Shown here one piece after another: positions 22,585 through 32,734 of a stretch of DNA of 64,000 nt. The stretch is from Grammothele lineata (Eukaryota; Basidiomycota; Agaricomycetes; Polyporales; Polyporaceae): assembly GCA_002150815.3 (NCBI GenBank), contig NDFF03000002.1, forward strand, positions 248,001-312,000. Reading direction: 5' to 3'. Below the pieces are notes generated by a model. The model was not told where the DNA came from, did not search any database, and worked only from the letters and a program-made list of their open reading frames with translations. The position numbers and the translations under genes are program-made. Positions within the stretch are counted from its first letter, which is position 1; each line of letters starts with the position of its first letter.

Positions 22585-23907
22585 CTACCCTATGGGTGGA
22601 GGCGAAGGGGTGCTCGAACTCGAGGAAACCCTCACCCTGGAGGTGCTAGGCGTCCTCGGGGGATAGGCAACGGCAGAGCTGCGAGACGAGCTGATCAAGG
22701 AGGGGAGGTCTCCGCTAGCGGCTAGCGGGGTAGGAGTCTGAGGGGCCGCTGCCACCCCGAGATCCCGTATTTCCACCGTCTGCTGCGTAGTTCTGCTATC
22801 TGACCTGCGCATGCCTTCGAGCTGTGAGAAGCTCGTCGGGTACGTCGGCACGGGAGATCTTGCGCGCTGCTGTGGCTCCAGCCAGGTTCTTGGTACGGGC
22901 GTGCGCGACTCTACGTAAAAGGCTGGGGTACAGCGAGTCGGTGAAGTCAGCGACATTGGAGTATAGCATGAGGAAACAGGTGCTACCTGCAGCAGGTCGG
23001 CGGCCGCGTGGGTCCATGGCTGGCGGCTTCGGGTTACTGAGGAATCGGAGAAAGGATGGAAAGCCCTGCCACCAACGGCTAGCATTGCGCGTAGGGGTGG
23101 TCCTCCCCGTCAGGGCGTCTGCGCGACTTTCAGTCAGCTATGTGCTACGAATGAAACAGAGAGTAGAGACTCACCATCGTTCGAGTCTGTGTGGTAGCGT
23201 CGTCCCTGTCTCCATTTGAGGTAGAGCTCCATCACGAGCACGGTCGCCGCGATCCCTCCGATGAGTCCCCCAGCGATCGCTCCCGTGAACGTCGCCCTCG
23301 TCGTGGAATCAGTGAGAGTAGATGTCACTACACACGGTGCGTGACTTTCCAAGACGATATTAGCGTCGAGCCGAGTGGTGTTCGTGTGGCGCCCATCGAG
23401 GAGTTGTGGGTGCTCATTTATGTAGAGGTAGAAGTTTTTGAGGAGGAATGGTCTGTCGTTCTAAGCCTCTGCGACGTCGCATCTAATTGTATGGCTTCCG
23501 GAGGGTAAATTGCTGTAATACACAACCCGCCAGTCCAACCACTCAGCGCCGAGAGCAGACGTGGGCACGGGAAGGTTGGGGATTTGGACGCCGTCGACTG
23601 AGCAGCGAACGTCAGGGACGTCGGTAGAACGAATATAGGCTCTGAGCTTGATGCCGACGGCTGTAGGAAGCAAGAAAAGCGAGCTCGATCAGAGATGGTA
23701 GGCGGGTCTTCATGAGGGTACGAAGTATGAGACGCAGTGCTCACCATTGAAGCTCAACGAAACCGATAGTCCACTTTCGCGCGCGGCGTGAACGTTCCTG
23801 AAGAAGCCGGTGGATATAGCTATCGTCTCGGGGTGCCAGGTACCGTTGTATCTGATGGCGTTGTGGTTACTCCATATCACAATGGCTGCAGAGTTGCTGT
23901 TGTCCAT
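22585..23907 (-). pseudogene. Single-pass membrane protein, copy C, with a premature stop
   Basis: This is the third member of the family at 6440 and 12375, on the opposite strand. Exon 1 (from 23907) begins MDNSNSAAIVIW. Exon 2 continues with PDVRCSVDG and SGSHTIRCDV, and then has a TAG at 23461-23463 where the two sister genes have a TCG serine codon. The frame beyond the stop is still clear: FLLKNFYLY, a short stalk, a membrane helix (GAIAGGLIGGIAATVLVMELYL) and basic residues. The last exon retains YVESRTPVPRTWL, TTQQTVEIRDL and a Ser-rich end. The third exon is shorter and diverged, lacking the G-G-L-M-P-F-F-L-G motif. Copy C is more diverged from A and B than they are from each other. 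Read-through or use as a truncated ectodomain cannot be excluded. Confidence 0.75.
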
Positions 23908-26280
23908 GGTATGCGGAAGAAAGGAAAAGAGAAAGACGAGCAGGGAGCTTAGTCCGGGGAGGAGGATAAGTTGTATGAGGACTCACTTTTTCCGATTTCA
24001 TGCGACTGGCTATTGTATCGAGATTGTCGGAGAGCTGGTGTGCCCTGGCGCGATAGTCTATTGCCAGCGTCCCGACTCCGAGTATGGCTTGGCACATGCG
24101 CGTTCTTCGAAAGAGGAAGGCGAGTGAGGGAGGTACGGTGACGCCGGCACGCTGCACTGGCGGTGCCTTGACCCGTGCCGCAGGCCACACGTGGCGCCCA
24201 CAAGCTGAGTTTCGCCCCTCAGTCTCGAGGTGCGCTTCTCCTTCGGCATTTGGGCTATGCATCGAGACGGAAAAGCGCGTCAACGACGTCCATGCTAGAC
24301 ACGCTCCAATCACGACGTACGCCTTGGATTCTCTGATGCTGGCATTCCTGGAGCTTATCACTTCATGTCAGTGGGCGTGTTCGCGGAACACGTAGAAACC
24401 ATCTCAGCGCACCTCTTGCTTACGACTCCGATGTACGCGAAGCCTAGAAGCACCGCCATCCCAAACCTTTCGTCTAGATTCCAACAGCGTAGAAAGCAGT
24501 AGTCGCCCGAGTTAGGCTGCATTGAGTCAGCGGCTGCTCACCAATTGAACAAATTGGTCGCCATTGGTAAGCAGGAACTTATACACATGCAAGACAACGC
24601 ACCTTTGCTTCAATGATATGACGGATATGTATGACAATCCGGTGACCTAAAAAGACTTCCGATCTATAATCAACTTCTTCTAGTAGCCGATGTCAATTAA
24701 CCGCTTCACTCATATGCCTTCCTCCGCCCACGTGTACCTTTAGAATGGGTACTCAGTCACTGTTTGTGGAAGAGCACTGGCGATGTGTACGTACTGCATA
24801 TATCAAATTTAGTCCTGGACGCTACCGCCTTCGCTATGTCGTGAATCTAAGCACTAGAAATACAGTATTCGTGCTCAGGAATCGCTAGTAGGGACACTAG
24901 AGACAAACCATAGGTATCTAAGCAGAAGAAAAAAGAGGATCTGGCTTCGGTCCTGCGAGAACTCCAGAGGATGAGTTGCGAACGTGGTTCAACGGGAACC
25001 TGAGCCGGAGATAGCGAAGCGCCGCGCGGGACTGATGATCGTGAATGGTGTCAGCTGTTGGATGCAATTCTCGGCAGAGTGTGAGGGCTGAGGGACGATG
25101 AAATCGTACCGCAATCCTAGTTGTTCGCTGTCGCGCCTGTACACACAATGAGGTTAGAGAATCGGTTTGGGTAATGGCGCTCTCCTCACCGACGACTCAT
25201 GGGCATTCATCGAACCTAGCAGAGTTGACGTGGGCTTCCGCGGGGCTCCTCTCGTCGAGCGCGCGATCAAGCCTACTAATGCGTACCCTCCATGAGGAAC
25301 CGCTCTGTGACCGCCTCGACGACCCGTTCCCCGCACCCTCCGCATCCGCATGCATGCCGGCCCGTAGGACCTCCATTCCTGGACTACGTAGTAGGACAGG
25401 TCTTAGGGGGGTGAAATCACGCCTTCAGTGACTGTAACGTCACGCGATCGCATCAGTCATGGTGTGACTCTATCACGCTTTGCACTACGATCGCGTCATC
25501 GGCATTCAACAAAGTCATGTGCATGTGTATGACCCTGTTTGTAGCTTGATGATGGACGTCCAATTCGTATAAAAGGCCTTCCTAACCATCACCATCCAGG
25601 TACTCTCCCCTTTCCCCGCCGCCGGCTCATGCGACGACGACAGCTCCCGTGGGCACCAACCGTCTTTCGGTTATTGCCCGCGGAAGCTGCCGTTGGTGTG
25701 CGAGCGGTCGCTCGACGCGGTCTACTCTCGGAGTGTTCTCTGCCGTCGCTTCGCCTCGCCTCGCCTCCGATGCCCCTCCGTTCAACGCTGACTGTATGTT
25801 TAGCTCGCAATTCTCGCATATGTAACCCAACAGCACACCTCGTTCCCCCTGCCCCCATTTCGGAGCGGATCCGTTGGAGCGTCGTTACAAGTCGGGGTTA
25901 ACTGTACGCCCCGTCCAGCTGGTATGTTGCGCCTTCTTTCTCTTCTAATGCCAACGCTTATGAATTTCAATTGTCTCACCGGTGGGCTTGTCCCCCGTGA
26001 ATTCGCCATAAATTGCTCGTAAATCGCACCGTGCTGTCATCATTGCTTGTTCATCGCTCGTATAATGCCTGTAGACTGTACCGTGTCATGATGTCTATGT
26101 ATTTGTTATACATCCTTTACCAAGGTTTTATATTACTGCTCGAAAGAGGTTCCACGTCCTATTGAAAAGGATTGATTACCCAACTAATTCATACGAGTTC
26201 CTATAACACCGTGCCTCAACTTCGAAAGACTTCACGTTGAGGATCCGAAATGCGATATTGTGGGTGCATGTTTCTGGAAT

Positions 26281-26327
26281 CCGGCCGAGTTAGCTCGAGC
26301 ACAACGTGCGAGGGCTAACTTGGCCGG
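26281..26327. repeat. 47-bp imperfect palindrome
   Basis: The left arm CCGGCCGAGTTAGC and right arm GCTAACTTGGCCGG are near-perfect reverse complements, with further pairing towards an AA centre flanked by GAGCAC and GTGCGAG. It could form a strong cruciform or hairpin and may be a decayed mobile-element end or a terminator-like structure. There is no adjacent gene to assign it to. Confidence 0.6.
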
Positions 26328-26405
26328 TCTAGACGTCGGTAGGACTCTAAGAGCCTTTGTATCTATATCTCCAGTCAAGTGGTGAAGTTGTCGTCTAGAT
26401 GCATC

Positions 26406-26940
26406 TTACCGCTTTCGATATGTAGTCCAGGTTTGCCCGTAGGGCCGTGCTATTACATACGTCGCGCGCTCAAGCTGGGACCCCGGCCCGATCGGCTCCG
26501 ACGGGCCGAAGTCCCCCCCGCCAGGAGGCTTGTTCAAGTTGCGGTGAGAGGTCCTGCTTTCGGATGAAGGACGCAGGGACGTTATACTGGGGGCGAATAT
26601 TTCCTGGCGCACGACCAGTGATTCTTGCTGCAGCGGCGTAATCTCCTCCATGAGTGACCCCACGTACTCCGCTGTTCGCATGTGCGTCAGCGCATGGGCG
26701 TCATGTCAATGATGGAGGGACGCACCAACGCCGCCGCCTTGTCGTTGTAGATCTGGGGCGAGGACAAGGATAAGTGATAGCGCTGAACAGAGCGGAAAGC
26801 CAAAACTCACTACCTCCAAACACCGACCGAGCTGGGCCGAGATTATGTACCGCACCGTTGTGTAAGCACGCGAAGTCAAAGAGTGCGGGGGCAAAAACTA
26901 TGTGATTGGGACGAGAGCTATAGTGAACGTGGTACAACGA
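26406..26940 (-). other. Possible exons of an unrecognised gene
   Basis: Three open segments on the minus strand are bordered by plausible splice sites. The first contains VFAPALFDFACLHNGAV and ends SVFGG at a GTAGTG donor. The second is short, between CCCCAG and GTGCGT. The third contains AEYVGSLMEEITPLQQ. No family is recognised and no start or stop could be fixed, so this could be a gene relic or chance. Confidence 0.2.
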
Positions 26941-27059
26941 TACATCGGGGTCCGCACTCCCGGGAAGGCCACGAAAGTACGGCAGGAAAATGAAAGACTA
27001 GATGGGGATACGCTGGTATGCTGGTGTATACTTGTTTCGGGTCGTGTGATATGCGGCGA

Positions 27060-28129
27060 TTAGAAAGTTTCCTCTTCGTCTACGGCCCCTTCCGGCACCT
27101 CAAAGCCCTCCTGCGGGGCAGGTCAGCGGGCAGGCAACGACAGGGAAAAGAGTTCAGGATAACTGACCTCAGTTGAGTAAAGGATCTTCTGGATCTCGCC
27201 GAGGACGGGGTCATCCTTGCCCTCTGCTAGCAGTACCTCCATTTGTTGTTGCACGAGAATCTCGATATCTCGAAGCTGCAGCACCCGTCCAGTCAACAGA
27301 CAGAACACTAAACCACCAGGAAGGCACGGGGAGAGCACAATCGAAAGCATACCTTCGCGAAATAGAAGTCACGCTCCTTCTCCAGCCCTTCCAAGTGCAC
27401 GTTCATCTCCCGGAGCTGCGTCTGGAGGTTCTGCAGCGCTTCATTCGGCTGTGTTGAACCCGCGCGGTGGCCAGTGACGGGTGTCCGGCCGCCTGCCCGC
27501 GCACCGCCCGCGTGAAGACCACCGCCGCCTGTGGCACGTGCGGACGGGGCGAGAGGCGCGATGGTGGCAGGGGTGTCGGTGGGCGCGCCGCGTCGTCGTG
27601 CTACGGGGTCGTAGCCCTGACCGCCGTAGTTAGTGTCCCAAAAGCGCTTGATCCACTGCAAGAATTCGAGGTTATCCCTGTGCGGGTGGTCAGGGTAGGT
27701 GGTGAGGCGATGTAGCTCGGAGAGGATCCGGGTGGACGTACTGCATCTTGCACTTGACAAGCTTCTCTACCGGGATAGGCTGTGCGGGTTGAACAGAGGC
27801 TCACAGCATACGACAAGAGGCGTGCGTACCTTCTCAACCTTGTGGGAACGGAAGGTGTTTTGGAGGATCTTGAAGTTGCCGATAAACTCGTACTCATGCT
27901 TGGCATTCATCTTAACGCGAGCCATCGGTACGTCACCTGCCCATCCCAGCACCATTCTACCGCGGTTACCAACAAGCCGCTGTGAGAGAAGAACGGAGAA
28001 AGACTGACCAAAGACCGAGTCCATGATCTGACAGTACGCGCCACCGGTGCCGCATTGCTCGACTTTGTTGTAGTTGACTTGAAGCAAGTCGTTGAGCCAG
28101 GCAAGAAGCTCGGTGCGAGACTCTCCCAT
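27060..28129 (-). CDS. BIM1: EB1-family microtubule plus-end binding protein
   Basis: Six exons (28009-28129, 27830-27936, 27742-27779, 27353-27677, 27168-27275 and 27060-27110) give 249 aa, a normal length for fungal EB1 proteins. EB1 tracks growing microtubule plus ends and recruits partners. The N-terminal calponin-homology domain (about 1-115) shows [39 protein letters not shown] and the [13 protein letters not shown] segment. A Pro/Gly/Ala-rich linker follows. The coiled-coil EBH domain (about 180-235) includes [16 protein letters not shown], the family's hallmark. The tail DEEETF matches the acidic-aromatic C-terminus that binds CAP-Gly proteins, with Phe in place of the animal Tyr. The gene converges on nothing close; its start faces the F-box gene at 28919. 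Confidence 0.95.
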
Positions 28130-28918
28130 GATAAAGGCGCGTCACAAGAGAGGATGGGAAGCGGAAGAGGCGGTGGATGGTGGACGATGAAGATCAAGTC
28201 TCGACGCGTCGGAATCTGACGCTGCTCTCTCGGGCGCTTCATTAGACGCTCATGCGGTCATCCAAGCGCTTATGTTCTGCTATAAACTTACGCGTGCTTG
28301 GGCCAACGCGCCCTTTCCTCCTACCATTGACGACAAACCTCCCCCGGCGTCATTCGCTTACTGGCGGCCAAAATCATACACGCGCAAATACCGGAATCCC
28401 CTTCGTGTTTGAGCTCTGGCTCCAGAACTTCTGGCGTTTACAGGCTCTCTTGCCAACTTCACTTCAATTTTCTTCGTGCTCTGCTCCTCATCTGTGAGTT
28501 CTGAGTTCTTGTCGTGATCTTGAGTAAGTCTATGTTCTCGAGGGGTACAGACCTACGCGTTCGCTTGATCAGTGGACTTTGTGCGTGTTCTCGCATCATG
28601 CTACCCAATAATGCATATGTTACCAAATGCCTGCACCGTGATCGCGCGATGTCGGAGACCTGTGTCTGAGGATAGACAAGACGGCAGGATTCTGTGGCTC
28701 GGTCATCAACTTCCTCATCCGCGAGTGGCGTTCTCAGTGGGTACTCACCATCACCCTCAGTACCATGAACATTTTGCCAACCGATGGCTCCTTGGATTTG
28801 GACGCCACAAAGGGCAAATTTACTGTCTCCCGCCGTTCATCGACTCCCAAGTATGTGAACTGGTTACTATTCGTCTTGTCATTAACGAACCTGTTGTTAC
28901 TGTAGAAGAAATCACGTC
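28130..28918. other. Divergent promoter region
   Basis: Lies between the EB1 gene (minus) and the F-box gene (plus). No gene is recognised. A plus-strand open frame at 28572-28922 ends across the F-box ATG and may be leader sequence. Confidence 0.45.
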
Positions 28919-30097
28919 ATGAATCAGCTACCACCGGAAGTATGTAGTGCAATCGCGTCTTACGTGACCTACACGCAAGACCTCCTTGCGCTGGCGCGTA
29001 CTAGCAAGGCGTTCCAGCGTGCAGCGGAGTCCCGCATCTACGAGTCTGTCGTATTTCGCGACGTACAGTCTGCCTTCGTCGGGTGCCACTCCATCGTCAT
29101 TCGGAGCGCGTTTCGCGCCCCGTACGTGAAGCGCTTTCTGCTCTACCAGGATCCTCGCCGCCCTGCGGCGCGCTTCACCCTCAGCACCGCGCCCGTCCAG
29201 TTCTGGACTGCCGTTCGGGACGCGCTCGCGCACACCGTCAATCTCGACTATCTCTACATCCACGATCCGCGCTGCAACCATTCGTGGATCCTTGACCACC
29301 CCGACATCCGCTTCCAGCTCCGCGAGGCGACCCTCCACCTCCCATGGGACAAGTATATGGCCACGTTCCTTGCCGGGCAGCACAAGATTCGCTACCTTGC
29401 CTCAGGAGACTTCCTTGACGATGGCCCACCTTGCCCGCTGCCCCAAGGCGCGCTCAGGTCGCTGGATGTGTTCAGCGGGCCGGTGCTCGTCGCAGCGGAG
29501 CTGCTGAAGGTGCCGCTGACGCGTCTTCAGATCACGGCAGACGACGACACGTTGCCGTTGCTGCCAGCGGTCGTGTCGGACGTCGCGCGGAACATGCCGA
29601 CGCTGACCAGCCTGAGCATCCTCAGTACACACGACGCGCTTATGCTGGACATCCTGCGGCCCGTCACCACTGCGGTGTTCGCCCCCAAGCTGCGATACCT
29701 CGGAATGCTTATGACACCGCCCTCAGAGGTGAGCAATCTAGCTTCTTCGTTCTCGAACGCTACGTCATCCCTCCGTCCCGTGCTTCTGAGCGAACGAGCG
29801 CGCGCTGACGCACGTTCTTGCTTCTTGCAGCTGCCCGCGGTGTACCGCTGCCTGATGGCGTTGCCCGCCCTCGAGTATGTCGAGTTCGACGTGACGCGCT
29901 GGAACCCGACCCCGCACGAGCAGTTCCAGCGGCTGCTCATCTTGGACATGCACATCTACTGCGCCGCGCTCCGCGCAGTTGTGTTCTGGATTGGCCATTC
30001 CCGCACGCACTGGGTCTTGCACGGGGACGAGTGGTTCTGCGCCGGGCGGCAGCACGGCCGCTCGGCGGCGCAGGAGCCCTTCTGGCGCCAATGCTGA
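28919..30097 (+). CDS. Small F-box protein
   Basis: The protein begins M-N-Q-L-P-P-E-V and continues with an F-box (residues about 3-50: LPPEVCSAIASYV, LLALARTSKAFQRAA). F-box proteins bind Skp1 and present targets to SCF ubiquitin ligases. The rest resembles the leucine-rich C-terminal regions of mushroom F-box proteins, without clean repeats. A GT-AG intron is proposed at 29729-29830 (GTGAGC...TTGCAG), giving 358 aa. The intron is 102 nt and has no stop in frame, so a retained form of 392 aa is also possible. It differs from the large single-exon F-box family at 46-64 kb and lacks the C-terminal E-R-Y-W signature. The target is unknown. Confidence 0.78.
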   Translation: MNQLPPEVCSAIASYVTYTQDLLALARTSKAFQRAAESRIYESVVFRDVQSAFVGCHSIVIRSAFRAPYVKRFLLYQDPRRPAARFTLSTAPVQFWTAVRDALAHTVNLDYLYIHDPRCNHSWILDHPDIRFQLREATLHLPWDKYMATFLAGQHKIRYLASGDFLDDGPPCPLPQGALRSLDVFSGPVLVAAELLKVPLTRLQITADDDTLPLLPAVVSDVARNMPTLTSLSILSTHDALMLDILRPVTTAVFAPKLRYLGMLMTPPSEVSNLASSFSNATSSLRPVLLSERARADARSCFLQLPAVYRCLMALPALEYVEFDVTRWNPTPHEQFQRLLILDMHIYCAALRAVVFWIGHSRTHWVLHGDEWFCAGRQHGRSAAQEPFWRQC

Positions 30098-31124
30098 ACA
30101 GAAAACAGGCGGGCGCCGGGCCGGCAGGAGAGGCGCACTCCCGCCGTAGCGTCGCTCAAGCGTCGCTCGTCGCCGACGCGGGCCCAGAGATAATCCGCTC
30201 GGACCTTAGCCTCGCGGATAACCGCGTTCGTATGGATGTGTCTGCGCGCGCGTGGGCGATGTGCAGAGGCTCCCAGGCCCGTGTGCCGGGTGGTGAGCCA
30301 GTGCAGGCTAGGCACTCGGGGACGAGTATGACGCGGCGGCGCCTCGCGTATCTCGTCCCGCATCTGTGCCATCGGCGTGGGCACCCGCCCCGCCGCCCAC
30401 AAGTTTGTGTGCCCCCTGTGCCCGTTTTGGTGCGCGCGTCGTCGGGAGCTCGGGAGCGCGGGCCCGTGTATTAGACTGCGCTATCGAAGATAATCTATTC
30501 CCTCTCCGTTCGGGACTTGCGCGTGCTTCGCGGCTTCCTGCGATGTCGGAAGTTCCTCGCTCACACACAAACGCGGGATGCTGCGAGCTCATCGGACACA
30601 AGACTCTCCGACAGCGCTCATGTCGAGGAGTTGGGTGGGTACTGCTCGTTCAGACGATGGCTGACTCGGTATACAGATATCCATAGCCGCGCTACAGCAG
30701 CAGCACGCGCCGTGGCGAGTCAGCACGTCCTCGACTTGAATCTTGATCCAGGGAGCGCGCTCGCAGAGGACCAAAGATGGGCTCGGAAAACACCGCGCGG
30801 ACCAGATTCGCCATACCGGGATGAGCGCGTCTCCGGGAGGCGAGGCGGCCGCGCCGTTCTCTTTCTCTGCTCGGACGCACAAGCTCGCGTTATTCGCGGA
30901 CGAGTGGACGCGGGGCAGTGCGTGGCACGGCGCCGTTCATATACGCCCGCGGCCATCTGCACGTCCTTTGTTCGCGCCCGTTTCACGTCCCACCACATCT
31001 CCCGTCACCCGCCCCGCTCCCAGGGCCAGCCGCAGGCCTGCGCGTCTGGACCGAGATCTCGCATACCGCATCCGCCCAACCATAGGCTCCCGTGCACACA
31101 CATAACACAACTGCCAGTCCCACC
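30098..31124. other. GC-rich intergenic region
   Basis: No supported gene. Several overlapping open frames on both strands are Arg/Ala-rich and mutually exclusive. The last 200 bases include a TTCATATACG sequence about 190 bases before the next ATG, a possible core promoter. Confidence 0.45.
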
Positions 31125-32048
31125 ATGCCCGCGTCTGAATCCTCACACTCTTCCTCCTCGGTCTCCTCTCTGGCCTCCGTCCCGTCCGGCTGGGTTTTCC
31201 CGCTCTCACACTCACATTTACCCTCCTGCTCTTCTGAAGCTGCATACCGCTTCGCCTTTGACATCGACATGGCTGTCGCCACCACCCACGGGCCCTCGGT
31301 GCCCTCAGCCTCCAGCCCAGAGACGCAGCCATGCATCGCCGCACTACCGAGTCTCGCGCACTCGCTCTCTGTACTCCCTACAATGACCGTCGTCACGAAC
31401 GACATGGTCCACTACGGCACCCTCGCGCGGACAAAGAACGCGAGCGAAGCCAAGGTACGCGGTCTTCCCTCGCTTCCCCTCCCTTTCCTTCTCCTGGCCC
31501 GGCTCGGCGACCTCTACAAGGGCCGCCAGAGCGGCGGCATGTGGGGCCCCAATGCGCCACCGTCCACATGTGCGCATCTATCCGTAGATGTCTGTCCGAG
31601 TAGCTGTTGCACTTGACTGCGCCCGCTACCCGCCACCCTCTCGCCGCTGTCCAGGCCGCGGTCTCGCCCTCACCTCCTCGGTCTCCGAACATCCAGACGC
31701 TGACCCCTCTCTCTCTCTCCCTCCCGCAGCTCAACTCGGCGCTGAAGATGACGCGGCAGCGACAAAGCGACGGTTCGCTCTCAACGCTCGTGAGTGGCAC
31801 CCCCCTCCGGGTCCCCGCCGCCGCATCCGGCCCTCTGACCGACGATCTTCCCAAACAGGCACCCCCGACGTCGACGTCACCCGGCGAGCCGTTCCCGGGT
31901 CCCGACGACGACGAGCCCATGCTGCTCTTCGTTCCCAAGCGGTCGAGGGTGCGTCCCCCCCTCGGTCCGCCGATACGCGGTGGCGCTGACCTAGTGCGGG
32001 CCGTCCCCCCTCCAGTCCTCCCGCTCGCAGCGCCCCCCGTCGTCATGA
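31125..32048 (+). CDS. Ser/Pro-rich hypothetical protein (170 aa)
   Basis: The proposed exons 31125-31454, 31730-31789, 31859-31948 and 32016-32048 all keep frame. The ATG context (CCACCATGCC) is strong. The protein is Ser-rich at the start, has a central segment around VTNDMVHYGTLARTKNASEAK, then a Pro- and Asp-rich part (PGPDDDEPMLLFVPKRSR), and ends in a short Ser/Arg tail. No domain, signal peptide or membrane segment is seen, and I do not recognise the family. The last two introns could be read through without a stop for some distance, so the 3' structure is less certain than the first two exons. It is divergent from nothing nearby and ends about 690 bases before the chitin synthase stop. 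Confidence 0.55.
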
Positions 32049-32235
32049 CCCGATGACCCCCTTCGGACTCGTCGGAGTCGACCGCCCTCCGTGGTCGTCC
32101 GCACAGCGCGGCTGTCCGCGCTCCGCCCCGCCACAATTGGCGCGCATGACCCCATTATACCCCACCGCACGCGCCTTGTTACCCATCCCTGGCCACATCC
32201 ATCTGTATCACCACCGCCCGCATCGGCCTCGGCTT

Positions 32236-32330
32236 TAGTTTCGTCTTCGTTTTCGTGTTCGTGTTCGTTTTCGCGTTCGGTTTCGTTTCACCTCGGTCTT
32301 GGGCTCGCTTCCGGTCTCGCTCGGTCTCGT
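32236..32330 (+). repeat. Degenerate TTCGTK hexamer tandem repeat
   Basis: Successive units TTCGTC, TTCGTT, TTCGTG, TTCGTG, TTCGTT, TTCGCG and TTCGGT run for about 50 bases and fade into CTCGGT units. Confidence 0.7.
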
Positions 32331-32512
32331 CATTCAGTCATCGGGCATTCATATTATTCGAATACTTTACGAGAGCACGGGTTGCAACGTCAGCATCAGA
32401 GTCGATAGCCACTAGTCACTAGTCAACAGTCGAGAAGCCAAGAGAGAAAGAAAGGGTCGTCGTAGTTCGTAGGAGGTAGTGTAGTGTACTACATAATACC
32501 CGCCACTAGTCA

Positions 32513-32531
32513 AGCACACACACACACACAC
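32513..32531 (+). repeat. CA microsatellite
   Basis: About nine uninterrupted CA units. Confidence 0.8.
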
Positions 32532-32734
32532 GGTATCGATAGCAGAAGCAAATGTAGCACCAGAAATTGTAACGTTACTGTTCGTGAGAGCGTCGTCGTA
32601 CGAGTCGAGTACACAAACCGTCGTGGTCCGAGAGAACACACATCACGCATATACACGCCATCTCCCAGCCCCAAGTCCGAAGCGGCCCAAAACAGCAGGC
32701 GGCCCGGCGCGCGCGAAACGAAGAGACTACTCGC

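Larger units (their letters stand above)
23908..27059. other. Gene-poor stretch of about 3 kb
   Basis: No complete gene could be supported. On the minus strand near 24090-24480 two hydrophobic segments occur (MAVLLGFAYIGVV and AYVVIGACLAWTSL) in frames that cannot be joined convincingly. From 24500 to 26280 the composition is closer to balanced and open frames are short. A hairpin at 26281 and possible exons at 26406-26940 are listed separately. Confidence 0.45.
32049..32734. other. Convergent intergenic region with low-complexity repeats
   Basis: Lies between the 3' ends of the Ser-rich gene and the chitin synthase. It contains the TTCG-rich repeat and a short CA repeat described next; no gene seen. 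Confidence 0.5.

Noticed and set aside
23867..24361. 164-codon minus-strand frame overlapping the start of copy C
   Set aside because: Overlaps the first exon of the membrane-protein copy in another frame; only one short hydrophobic segment looks real and it could not be joined to anything.
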